DNA from: JACKOB01 sp024234575
Lineage (GTDB): Bacteria; Pseudomonadota; Gammaproteobacteria; Pseudomonadales; Oleiphilaceae
Direction of reading: 5' to 3'
NCBI GenBank assembly: GCA_051208035.1
Contig: JBPJFZ010000012.1
Location: 1-64,000 of the forward strand
DNA: 64,000 bases
A model generated the notes under the pieces. That model did not search any database, was not told the DNA's origin, and saw nothing but the letters and a program-made list of their open reading frames with translations. Below, piece by piece: positions 42,760-50,470 of this stretch (the stretch's first letter is position 1; the number at the start of each line of letters is the position of its first letter). Position numbers and translations under genes: made by a program.

Positions 42760-43836
42760 ATGAAGTATCAAGGTCCTGAAACCTTTAGTCACACTCAGCC
42801 AGACAAAATTGGCATCTTGATTACCAATCTTGGCACCCCGGAAAAGCCCACTACAAAGCATTTGCGAATATACCTTAAAGAGTTTCTATCAGACCCGCGT
42901 GTTGTTGAAGTTCCGCGACTAATCTGGTGGCTGATACTAAATCTCGTCATACTCAGAATACGACCTCGACGAAGCGCAAAATCATATCAAAAGGTATGGA
43001 CCGACAAAGGCTCCCCCCTTCTGATCAATACTCAAGACCAAGCAAAAACTTTACGCCAAAAACTTACATCCGACATGGGTGAGCACGTCGTCGTTGAATA
43101 TGCGATGCGTTATGGAACACCGTCAATTACCAACACCATCAACAAGCTGCAAAGCCAAGGGGTACGACAGCTACTTGTACTTCCGCTCTACCCTCAGTAC
43201 TCGGCAACCACAACAGCCTCAACTTTTGACGCCGTGGCGGAAGACTTCAAAAAAAGGCGCTGGATCCCAGAACTCAGATTTGTTACCCATTACCACGATA
43301 ACGAGCACTACATTTCAGCCTCAGCCACACAAATTGCTAACTACTGGCAGAAAAATGGCAAACCGCACAAGTTGTTATTCTCGTATCACGGCGTCCCAAA
43401 GCGATACCTTACCAATGGCGACCCCTATCACTGCGAGTGCCATAAAACTTCGCGACTAATTGCGGAAAAACTAGGGATTGGGGATGATCAATGGATTACC
43501 ACCTTTCAGTCACGATTTGGCCGAGAAGAGTGGCTAACACCGTACACAGACGAAACACTGAAAGAGCTTCCTGCAAAAGGTGTCACTGACGTGCAAATTT
43601 TTTGCCCAGGCTTTTCGGCTGATTGCCTGGAAACTATTGAAGAGATAGGCATTGAAAATCGAGACTATTTTATTGAAGCAGGCGGGCAAAAGTACAGCTA
43701 CATACCCGCCCTAAATGCTGAGCCCCATCATATCGAAGCACTCAGCAAGATCATCCAAACTCACTTACAGGGATGGCAAAAGCCCAACCACGCCAACCGC
43801 GAAAAGCTGGCGATGCAAGCGGGCGCAAAACTATAA
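42760..43836 (+). CDS. hemH: Ferrochelatase
   Basis: A 358-residue enzyme inserting Fe2+ into protoporphyrin IX, the last step of heme synthesis. Family marks: KIGILITNLGTPEKPTTKHL, EFLSDPRVVEVPRLIWW, VLPLYPQYSATTTASTFDAV, the catalytic His in LLFSYHGVPKRYL, and the catalytic Glu in PGFSADCLETIEEIGIENRD. A YHCECHKTSRLIA segment with two Cys lies after the His. Length is normal for gammaproteobacterial HemH. Monocistronic between etfD (194 bp before) and the convergent carbonic anhydrase gene. Confidence 0.95.
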   Translation: MKYQGPETFSHTQPDKIGILITNLGTPEKPTTKHLRIYLKEFLSDPRVVEVPRLIWWLILNLVILRIRPRRSAKSYQKVWTDKGSPLLINTQDQAKTLRQKLTSDMGEHVVVEYAMRYGTPSITNTINKLQSQGVRQLLVLPLYPQYSATTTASTFDAVAEDFKKRRWIPELRFVTHYHDNEHYISASATQIANYWQKNGKPHKLLFSYHGVPKRYLTNGDPYHCECHKTSRLIAEKLGIGDDQWITTFQSRFGREEWLTPYTDETLKELPAKGVTDVQIFCPGFSADCLETIEEIGIENRDYFIEAGGQKYSYIPALNAEPHHIEALSKIIQTHLQGWQKPNHANREKLAMQAGAKL

Positions 43837-43886
43837 TAGCCCAACTGAGAGCACGAGCCTCCCAGCCACGCGGTGATATCGCTAAA

Positions 43887-44513
43887 CTAGATTTCACCGC
43901 ACCTTTCAGAAAATTGTTCCAGCGAAGTAATGCAAGTATCCATATCACGCAATATCCCATTTTCGATATTGTAGATCCAACCATGTACCGACAACTCTAT
44001 GCCACTTCGCCACGCATTTTGGACAATAGATGTCTGGCAGACATTTTTAACCTGCTCTAACACATTCAATTCACACAACTTGTCGCACTTATCCTCTTGC
44101 GATAAGCCTTGTAACTTTGAATAATTCAAACGGCTTACATCTTTAATGTGGCACAACCAATTGTCGATAAAACCATGCGGCTTACCATCAATGGCGGCTT
44201 TTACGCCACTACATCCGTAATGACCACACACAATGATATGCTTTATTTTTAATACATTTACTGCAAAATGAATAACAGACAAACAATTAAGGTCAGTATG
44301 CACCACAACATTCGCGATATTTCTGTGCACAAAAAGCTCACCAGGAGGTAAATCAACAATCTGGTTCGCAGGCACCCGGCTATCAGAGCACCCTATCCAC
44401 AAATAATCTGGCGCTTGCTGCTTCGAAAGATCAGTAAAAAAATCAGGGTTTGCCTCTTTTATTCCGGTTGCCCATTCAAGATTTCTCTGAAAAAGGTGCT
44501 TTAATCTTTTCAA
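43887..44513 (-). CDS. can: Beta-class carbonic anhydrase
   Basis: A 208-residue enzyme interconverting CO2 and bicarbonate. Zinc ligands lie in WIGCSDSRVPANQ (Cys, and the Asp-Arg dyad) and in IIVCGHYGCSGVKAA (His and Cys). PGELFVHRNIANVV and NNWL-like IDNWLCHIKDVS are family-typical, as is the ELNVLEQVKNVCQT helix. The only start that fits the family N-terminus is a TTG at 44513, since an in-frame stop lies two codons upstream; this implies modest expression. Bicarbonate may feed the biotin carboxylase, but that link is inference. Confidence 0.92.
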   Translation of the reverse strand: MKRLKHLFQRNLEWATGIKEANPDFFTDLSKQQAPDYLWIGCSDSRVPANQIVDLPPGELFVHRNIANVVVHTDLNCLSVIHFAVNVLKIKHIIVCGHYGCSGVKAAIDGKPHGFIDNWLCHIKDVSRLNYSKLQGLSQEDKCDKLCELNVLEQVKNVCQTSIVQNAWRSGIELSVHGWIYNIENGILRDMDTCITSLEQFSERCGEI

Positions 44514-44671
44514 TTTCTTTTACCCGATTGATAGCGACAGAACTAGCCAGACTGAGTGCAACGCCTCCCTTCCGACAGATTATGCCTACCATAGTAGATG
44601 CCCAGACTAAAATACGCCATGGCCCTACCCACTCTTGAGAATCAAATTTCTCTGCGCATCGAAAAAAACAC

Positions 44672-44705
44672 AAAAAAAAAGCGAAACTTTAGGTTTCGCT
44701 TTTTT
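44672..44705 (-). terminator. Terminator of the cold-shock gene
   Basis: A-run, GCGAAAC (44681-44687), loop TTTAG, GTTTCGC (44693-44699), T-run. Read on the minus strand it follows the csp gene by about 65 bp. It is a strong rho-independent terminator with A/T tracts on both sides, so it can also act on the opposite strand. Confidence 0.88.
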
Positions 44706-44769
44706 CCTAATGACTAAATGTCATTAGTAGTAGTTAATGCCTAGGCACTAACTCTGTATCACGTTAAAA

Positions 44770-44976
44770 TTAAAGTGCTACGATGTTCTCTGCCTGAGGA
44801 CCTTTTTGACCCTTAGTAACAGTGAACTCAACTTTTTGACCTTCAACGAGAGTCTTGAAACCAGAACCAGTGATAGCACTGAAATGTGCGAACACATCTG
44901 GACCAGACTCTTGCTCGATGAAACCAAAACCTTTTGCTTCGTTAAACCACTTAACTGTGCCAGTAGTAGTAGACAT
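44770..44976 (-). CDS. Cold-shock domain protein (CspA family)
   Basis: A 68-residue OB-fold protein binding single-stranded RNA and DNA. RNP1 (KGFGFI) and RNP2 (VFAHF) are intact in GTVKWFNEAKGFGFIEQESG and DVFAHFSAITGSGF, and the end reads GPQAENIVAL. Preceded by a near-consensus promoter (45127-45154) and a leader of about 145 nt, the arrangement of cold-inducible cspA genes. Which csp paralogue it is cannot be told. Confidence 0.95.
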   Translation of the reverse strand: MSTTTGTVKWFNEAKGFGFIEQESGPDVFAHFSAITGSGFKTLVEGQKVEFTVTKGQKGPQAENIVAL

Positions 44977-45126
44977 AATATATATCCTATTAATTCAATT
45001 TGAAGATAACCTTATAAAGGCATTTTGGGCTGGAAGTGATGCAATTACTTATGAATAACAGAACGAGTACTACGTGGCATCGAAATGGTGAGCATAAATA
45101 TAAAAACGTACTTTCAAGCTGGGGTC

Positions 45127-45154
45127 ATTATAACTGCATCACATTTTATGTCAA
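45127..45154 (-). promoter_or_regulatory. Promoter and long leader of the cold-shock gene
   Basis: Read on the minus strand: TTGACA (45149-45154), 16 bp, TATAAT (45127-45132), both perfect. Transcription should begin near 45120, giving a leader of about 145 nt (44977-45120) before the csp ATG. In cspA-type genes such leaders refold with temperature and control translation. The leader sequence holds no open frame. The plus-strand part of this 330-bp gap holds the anbu promoter. Confidence 0.8.
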
Positions 45155-45248
45155 TGTGTTTTTCTTCAGATGAGCGGGTAACACGGATAGCCTGCGTTAT
45201 TAAATGGCTCAGACCTTGAAAGCAATATACCCTGTTTATTTCTTGCTA

Positions 45249-45257
45249 TGCTATGAT
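45249..45257 (+). promoter_or_regulatory. Extended -10 promoter of anbu
   Basis: TGCTATGAT (45249-45257) is an extended -10 element; no good -35 is present. A start near 45264 would exclude the upstream in-frame ATG at 45253 and leaves the ATG at 45307 as the translation start, which agrees with the family N-terminus. Confidence 0.5.
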
Positions 45258-45306
45258 GGCGCTATTGTTAACGAATTCTAGAAGACTTACAGGGTATCCA
45301 TTCTTC

Positions 45307-46071
45307 ATGACTTATTGCGTAGCCATTTCAGTAAAAGCAGGCATTGTATTCTGCTCAGATTCACGCACCAATGCAGGCGTTGACCAAATAAGCACTTACA
45401 GCAAGATGCACAGATTTGGCAAAGACGGTGAAAGACAGTTTGTAGTGATGACTGCTGGAAATCTCGCTACCACCCAAGCGGTTATAACCCAATTAAAAAA
45501 CGACATTAAGCAAAATGCACAAACCAACCTCCTGAACGTGCCGACTATGGATGAGGCTGCAGAATACGTTGGCCAAATTAGTTTGGCACAGCAAGCAAAA
45601 TACTCCCAAGGTTCATCCATGTATGAGGCGAACTTTATTATTGGCGGCCAGATACTTGGCAAGCCGCACAGAGTAATGATGGTCTACCCACAAGGTAACT
45701 ACATTACCACCTCAAAAGACACTCCCTTTCTGCAAATTGGTGAAAGTAAATACGGCAAGCCGATTCTGGACAGAATACTTGAGCCTAACATTAAACTGGA
45801 TACGGCTGCACTCTGTGCGCTTGTGTCTATGGACTCTACGATTCGCAGTAATTTAACGGTTGGACCACCAATTGAAGTAACCGTGTACGAAAAGGATAGC
45901 TTTATTCTTGATCGCCAACACCGCCTTGAGCAAGACAGCGAGTACCTTAGAGAGCTAAAGTCATCCTGGGATGAAAGACTTAAAGAAGCGTTCAGGTCGT
46001 TGCCGCCTATTCAGTGGGCTTCTATGTGGAGTCAGGATAATGAAAGCTCAGGTTACTCTGACCAGTCATAA
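45307..46071 (+). CDS. Anbu (ancestral beta-subunit) proteasome-like protein
   Basis: A 254-residue member of the Ntn-hydrolase proteasome family. The protein begins Met-Thr (MTYCVAISVKAGIVFCSDSR), so removal of Met exposes the catalytic Thr, and the N-terminus has no propeptide. SDSRTNAGVD carries the conserved Asp and FGKDGERQFVVMTAGNLATT follows; GESKYGKPILDRIL is an Anbu-specific motif. Anbu forms dodecameric rings or helices, and its substrate is unknown. In most genomes it stands with alpha-E, circularly permuted ATP-grasp and transglutaminase genes. Here the first two are convergent with it (46128-48552) and no transglutaminase of that type is present. Confidence 0.9.
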   Translation: MTYCVAISVKAGIVFCSDSRTNAGVDQISTYSKMHRFGKDGERQFVVMTAGNLATTQAVITQLKNDIKQNAQTNLLNVPTMDEAAEYVGQISLAQQAKYSQGSSMYEANFIIGGQILGKPHRVMMVYPQGNYITTSKDTPFLQIGESKYGKPILDRILEPNIKLDTAALCALVSMDSTIRSNLTVGPPIEVTVYEKDSFILDRQHRLEQDSEYLRELKSSWDERLKEAFRSLPPIQWASMWSQDNESSGYSDQS

Positions 46072-46085
46072 TGCAACAATCAATA

Positions 46086-46109
46086 GCCGGGCTACTCAAT
46101 AAACCCGGC
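46086..46109. terminator. Hairpin between convergent anbu and alpha-E genes
   Basis: GCCGGG (46086-46091), 12-nt loop, CCCGGC (46104-46109). A short GC-rich hairpin in the 56-bp convergent gap; T-runs are weak on both sides, with TTTT at 46121-46124 only, so termination is plausible but not certain. Confidence 0.45.
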
Positions 46110-46127
46110 ATAGCCTGACCTTTTCAG

Positions 46128-47099
46128 TTAAGCCGTTTGACTTTGAGATTGCGCCGCTTCCACCTGCTTTAAAAACCATGTACTGGCAATGGCACTGTGA
46201 ATATTTGCAAACTCCATTTGTAAGTTGTCTATAAAGACATAGAGCGTTCCTTTTTCCAATAAGTCAGGAATCTTGCACTGCTGAACACGCCTAAGCACCG
46301 AAGCAATTGTCCGTAAACATTCATCGTGGTTGGGCAATTGACTTGACGAAGAAGCCAAAACATTCAGGCAATGCAAAATGGTTCGTGGAAACTCCTCATT
46401 AAGCAGCAAAAACTGAACAACATCCTCGCCGTTAACCCTATCCTGCACGTGCTGTCGGTACATTTGGTAGCCGTTTAACGACTTTAAGACATGCATCCAC
46501 AATGAGCTTTCATAAGGAATAATATCGATTGTCGAGTCACTCTTCTTCATTAACGTGGCTGCACCAACATCAACAATACGGCTGGTCATGTCAGCCCGTT
46601 CGACATTTCGCCCCATCACAACAAAGTCGTAAGCAGAGTTATGACTCATACAACTAGACAGCAACCCCATAAGTTGCTGAGAAGAGTTTATTACTCGCTT
46701 GAGGTAATCCACCCTACCACTGCGGCTTGCACTTCTGTTTACATTGTCTTTTGCATAAAGATATAGATCGTTAACTAACTCCCAAGCCTCGGAAGGAATA
46801 ATTTCGCGAGTTGTTCGGGCATTTTCTCTGGCCATAATTAACGAATTAAAGATCGATGCCGGGTTGTTCTTTTGTGTTAATAAAAAGCGAGTGACGCTTT
46901 TCTCATCTGGTTGTTCAGAATTCTCTCCAAACAGTGGATATCCACCTGTAATGCTGATTAAGGTTTCCCAATTAACATTTGCAGACTTAGGCAAATCAAG
47001 AAGCAAATTGGAATACACGTTTACTAGACGTGCCGTGCTTTCGGCGCGCTCCATATATCTTGCAAGCCAGTAAATACGTTCAGCCACCCGAGATAACAT
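46128..47099 (-). CDS. Alpha-E domain protein
   Basis: A 323-residue, almost wholly helical protein with the family opening MLSRVAERIYWLARYMERAE, which defines alpha-E proteins, and ARENARTTREIIPSEAWELV (about 99-118) in the middle. The family always accompanies ATP-grasp and transglutaminase-like partners and is thought to belong to a peptide-synthesis or tagging system; its biochemistry is unknown. The start directly follows the ATP-grasp stop by one base, so the two are one operon. It has no membrane segment. Confidence 0.88.
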   Translation of the reverse strand: MLSRVAERIYWLARYMERAESTARLVNVYSNLLLDLPKSANVNWETLISITGGYPLFGENSEQPDEKSVTRFLLTQKNNPASIFNSLIMARENARTTREIIPSEAWELVNDLYLYAKDNVNRSASRSGRVDYLKRVINSSQQLMGLLSSCMSHNSAYDFVVMGRNVERADMTSRIVDVGAATLMKKSDSTIDIIPYESSLWMHVLKSLNGYQMYRQHVQDRVNGEDVVQFLLLNEEFPRTILHCLNVLASSSSQLPNHDECLRTIASVLRRVQQCKIPDLLEKGTLYVFIDNLQMEFANIHSAIASTWFLKQVEAAQSQSQTA

Positions 47100-47100
47100 A

Positions 47101-48552
47101 TTAATTCTCCTCCGCTACGATCCAGGTGTCTTTACTGCCACCACCTTGTGATGAATTTACAATATACGAGCCTTTTACTAGCGCTACACGTGTCAAACCG
47201 CCCGCTGTAACATAAGATCCTTGACCGCTTTGCAATATGAAAGGTCTCAGATCAACATGCCGGGGCTCGGCATGTCCATCAACTAATACGGGTGCCGTAG
47301 ACAAAGCCAACAATGGCTGCGCCATATAGTTTCGCGGGTCTGCCTTGATCAACCTGGCAAATTCTTCTCTTTGTTTTTTTGTTGACTGTGGCCCCATCAG
47401 CATGCCATAGCCACCAGATTCGTTTGCCGGCTTTACGACCAGCTTATCCAGGTTAGCCAATACATGCTTCATCTGGGTTTCATCATCACAGGTAAAGCTG
47501 GGGACATTCTTAATGATAGGATCTTCGCCAAGATAATACTTTATGATCTTGGGGACGTAGGTATAGATGACTTTATCATCTGCGACGCCCGCCCCTGGTG
47601 CATTGGCCAAAGCAACATTGCCTTTTAGCCAGGCTCGCATCAACCCCTTCACACCCAACATAGAATCTTTGTTAAATACTTCCGGGTCGAGGAAAAGATC
47701 GTCAATCCGTCGGTAGATAACATCAACCTTGGACAAACCATTTATTGTTTTCATGAAGACAAAATCATCTTCTACAACCAGGTCATGGCCCTCTACGAGC
47801 TCGGCACCCATTGATTGCGCAAGGTAAGCGTGTTCAAAGTAAGCAGAGTTAAAAATACCAGGGGTCAACACGACAACTTCCGGGTAATCTAATGGTCGTG
47901 GGGATATCGCCGCGAGAGTATCAAACAACTGCGTAGGGTAATCACTCACTGGAAGGATGTTCTGATTTTCAAATAGCTCGGGAAACACTCGCTTGGTCAC
48001 GGCGCGATTTTCGAGCATATAGGAGACGCCTGAAGGGACCCTTAAATTGTCCTCCAGCACGTAAAAGTCACCATCACCATCCCGAACCAAGTCAGTGCCG
48101 CATATGTGTGCCCAAACACCTCCAACAGGTTTCATTCCCATACACTGTTTGCGAAAATTTTTCGATTTCGCCAACAGGTCTTTGGGGACAACTTTATCTT
48201 TAATTATTTTCTGATCGTTATAGAGATCATCAATAAACATATTGAGCGCCTGTAAACGCTGCTTCAGGCCCTGCTCCGTAACTGACCACTCCTTGGCAGA
48301 GATGACTCTTGGAATGATATCGAATGGCCAATCACGATCTATATTTTCACCATCGCTGTAAACGGTAAAGGTGATCCCCATTGTCGTTATTGCTAATTCA
48401 GCTGCGCGTTTACGCTCTGCAACTTCGGCATCTTTAAGATCACCAAGGTACTTTACTATCGATTGAGCATGAGGGCGGGCTTTTCCACCAGCAGCTTGTA
48501 TTAATTCGTCATGAAACAAAGAAGCGTCGTAGTCTTTCCAGTTGATTCCCAT
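47101..48552 (-). CDS. Circularly permuted type 2 ATP-grasp protein
   Basis: A 483-residue protein with permuted ATP-grasp order: EQGLKQRLQALNMFIDDLYN, VGGVWAHICGTDLVRDGDGD, FYVLEDNLRVPSGVSYMLEN, then VVVLTPGIFNSAYFEHAYLA, VEGHDLVVEDDFVFMKTING, KLVVKPANESGGYGMLMGPQ and DLRPFILQSG with the metal-binding residues. It should ligate amino acids or peptides using ATP. Together with alpha-E and Anbu it belongs to the predicted peptide-modification system described from comparative genomics. Divergent from the MATE gene across 244 bp in which I saw no clear promoter or operator. Confidence 0.9.
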   Translation of the reverse strand: MGINWKDYDASLFHDELIQAAGGKARPHAQSIVKYLGDLKDAEVAERKRAAELAITTMGITFTVYSDGENIDRDWPFDIIPRVISAKEWSVTEQGLKQRLQALNMFIDDLYNDQKIIKDKVVPKDLLAKSKNFRKQCMGMKPVGGVWAHICGTDLVRDGDGDFYVLEDNLRVPSGVSYMLENRAVTKRVFPELFENQNILPVSDYPTQLFDTLAAISPRPLDYPEVVVLTPGIFNSAYFEHAYLAQSMGAELVEGHDLVVEDDFVFMKTINGLSKVDVIYRRIDDLFLDPEVFNKDSMLGVKGLMRAWLKGNVALANAPGAGVADDKVIYTYVPKIIKYYLGEDPIIKNVPSFTCDDETQMKHVLANLDKLVVKPANESGGYGMLMGPQSTKKQREEFARLIKADPRNYMAQPLLALSTAPVLVDGHAEPRHVDLRPFILQSGQGSYVTAGGLTRVALVKGSYIVNSSQGGGSKDTWIVAEEN

Positions 48553-48796
48553 AATTACTCAACATAAGTAGGTAAGTTTGATTATCAGTTTAGGTCATTG
48601 ATCTTAAAGACACCAATAGCCCACCCCGATGTACAATCCAGACATTTATACAATGCCAGAAATATTCATACGTTAAAACACTCTAATTAGAAAAGAGATA
48701 TCACTGCTGATTAAACTTTAGCAAAGTGAATTACAATCAGTAAACTTTACCGACACAAATCTTGCTAAACTGCCTCTCCGCTATTCTGGTAATGAC

Positions 48797-50182
48797 ATGA
48801 TTAACTCTTCAACACACTTGGCCAAAAAGCCTAACTGCGAAGAAACTTCGGCACAATCACTTTTCGTGATGACATGGCCAATGCTTTTTGGTGTTTTGTC
48901 ACTGATGAGTTTTCAGTTGGTAGACAGCGCTTTTATTGGGCAACTCGGCGTCGACCCGCTGGCTGCTCTAGGCTTTACCATACCGATTTATCAATTGATT
49001 ATCGGTATTCAGGTTGGACTAGGCATCGCTACGACGGCAGTTATATCAAGGGCCCTTGGCCAAGATGATTTAGCCCATGCAAAAAATCTGGGGGGTGTAG
49101 TTATGTTGATGGGGGCAATTGTTATCGCTCTCACCTGCCTGTTGCTTTATTTCTTTAAAGTTACAGTAGCCACTACTCTGGGCGCTGAAGCGTTTTTATT
49201 ACCAACCATCATTGAGTATTGGCATCCGTGGTTTTTTAGTGCGTGGACCGGAGCGATGCTTTATTTCGGATACAGCATTTCACGGGCGAACGGCAACACT
49301 CTTTTACCAGGGCTGATGATGGTATTTTGCAGTTTGTTAAACATTGCCCTCGACCCGCTATTCATATTTTATTTTGATTTTGGACTTCCGGGGGCCGCAT
49401 ACGCATCAATAACGTCATTTCTTATCGGCGGTGTAGTTGTATTTCGTCAAATTTTTATTAATGGCTGGGTGTCATTTACAGCAAACAAGACCAAATTGAT
49501 GCTGGCGGTGAAGCAATTAAACGCCATCACTATGCCGGCCACGCTCAGCCAGTTTATGCCTGCGTTGTCTGCCATGCTGGCCACTGCAATTATTGCCGCC
49601 TATGGCGCTACTGTCGTTGCGGCCTGGGGACTGGGTACACGGCTGGAGTTTTTCTCGATTGTCGTTGTGTTAGCGCTAACAATGTCTCTACCGCCGATGG
49701 TGGGGAAGCTTTTAGGAAAAAAAAACTTCAATGACATAGATAAACTCGTAAAAATAGCTGCCTCTTTTTTACTTCTCTGGCAGCTTTTGATCGGTGTGAT
49801 CTGGTTGGTCACGTCCAGTCTTATTGCCCCTTTACTCTCTGCAGACTTGGACATTGCAGCCATTGTAGTAAGCTACATGCAGCTTGTGCCATTCAGTTAT
49901 AGTGCGCTGGGAATCTGCATGCTGATGGTGTCGGTTTGTAACGCGCTGGGGATGCCACTGCGAGCGTTGCTGATTTCGCTTGTACGACTCTTCGTTTGCT
50001 ACTTACCGCTATTGTGGCTTGGTTCAAAAATGTACGGTTTAACAGGTATTTTCTGCGGGGCTTTTTTGGGGAATATTCTGGCAGGATTACTGGCATGGCT
50101 GACTTATAGAAAAACAATCACCCAGTTAATTGAAAAACAACGAGCAATCAATGAGTTAACAATACCAGCCGGCATATCTTAA
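48797..50182 (+). CDS. MATE-family multidrug/toxin exporter
   Basis: A 461-residue polytopic membrane protein with about 12 hydrophobic helices in two halves. The family start SLFVMTWPMLFGVLSLMSFQ, LVDSAFIGQLGVDPLAALGF, GLGIATTAVISRALGQDDLA and GNTLLPGLMMVFCSLLNIAL match the DinF/NorM group of cation-coupled efflux pumps, and the second half repeats the pattern (ATLSQFMPALSAMLATAIIA). Substrate unknown. It ends within an inverted repeat (50164-50199) that can act as terminator. Confidence 0.9.
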   Translation: MINSSTHLAKKPNCEETSAQSLFVMTWPMLFGVLSLMSFQLVDSAFIGQLGVDPLAALGFTIPIYQLIIGIQVGLGIATTAVISRALGQDDLAHAKNLGGVVMLMGAIVIALTCLLLYFFKVTVATTLGAEAFLLPTIIEYWHPWFFSAWTGAMLYFGYSISRANGNTLLPGLMMVFCSLLNIALDPLFIFYFDFGLPGAAYASITSFLIGGVVVFRQIFINGWVSFTANKTKLMLAVKQLNAITMPATLSQFMPALSAMLATAIIAAYGATVVAAWGLGTRLEFFSIVVVLALTMSLPPMVGKLLGKKNFNDIDKLVKIAASFLLLWQLLIGVIWLVTSSLIAPLLSADLDIAAIVVSYMQLVPFSYSALGICMLMVSVCNALGMPLRALLISLVRLFVCYLPLLWLGSKMYGLTGIFCGAFLGNILAGLLAWLTYRKTITQLIEKQRAINELTIPAGIS

Positions 50183-50199
50183 CTAACTACCCGGCTGGT
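50164..50199. terminator. Inverted repeat at the end of the MATE gene
   Basis: ACCAGCCGG (50164-50172) and CCGGCTGGT (50191-50199), a perfect 9-bp stem around an 18-nt loop that contains the MATE stop codon; CTTTTA follows. It lies between the convergent MATE and micropeptide genes and could serve both. Confidence 0.6.
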
Positions 50200-50210
50200 A
50201 TCGCTTTTAC

Positions 50211-50303
50211 TTAGTTCTTTGGTTTTTCTTTCTCTTTTTCTACTGCATCTTTATCTTTTTCTGGCTGGCTAGAGCCGCCGCCACATCCACCACAACATCC
50301 CAT
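50211..50303 (-). CDS. 30-residue Cys/Gly-rich, Lys/Glu-tailed micropeptide
   Basis: A complete small gene: AAGGAG 7 bases upstream of ATG 50303, 30 codons, TAA at 50211-50213. The product has two parts: residues 2-12 are Gly/Cys/Ser with Cys at 3, 4 and 7 (MGCCGGCGGGSS), and residues 13-30 alternate Lys and Glu/Asp (PEKDKDAVEKEKEKPKN). The strict codon pattern and strong ribosome site argue for translation. The Cys cluster could bind a metal or Fe-S or be lipid-modified; no signal peptide precedes it. It stands 160 bp downstream of the histidine kinase start side, convergent with the MATE gene. I know of similar unnamed short CCGGCGGG proteins only loosely; function unknown. Confidence 0.65.
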   Translation of the reverse strand: MGCCGGCGGGSSQPEKDKDAVEKEKEKPKN

Positions 50304-50470
50304 ATTACACTCCTTACGAGAAATGAATCAGTCAGGGCGATAATACGTCAGCCCGGGCTAACCTGGCTTGACTAAAGTCATGCGTTTCTCTCTTACGGAA
50401 AAAATACTAACGGGGACGATATATGATAAAAATGCAACAGTAAGAAAAGCCCTAGCGATAACAACACTAT

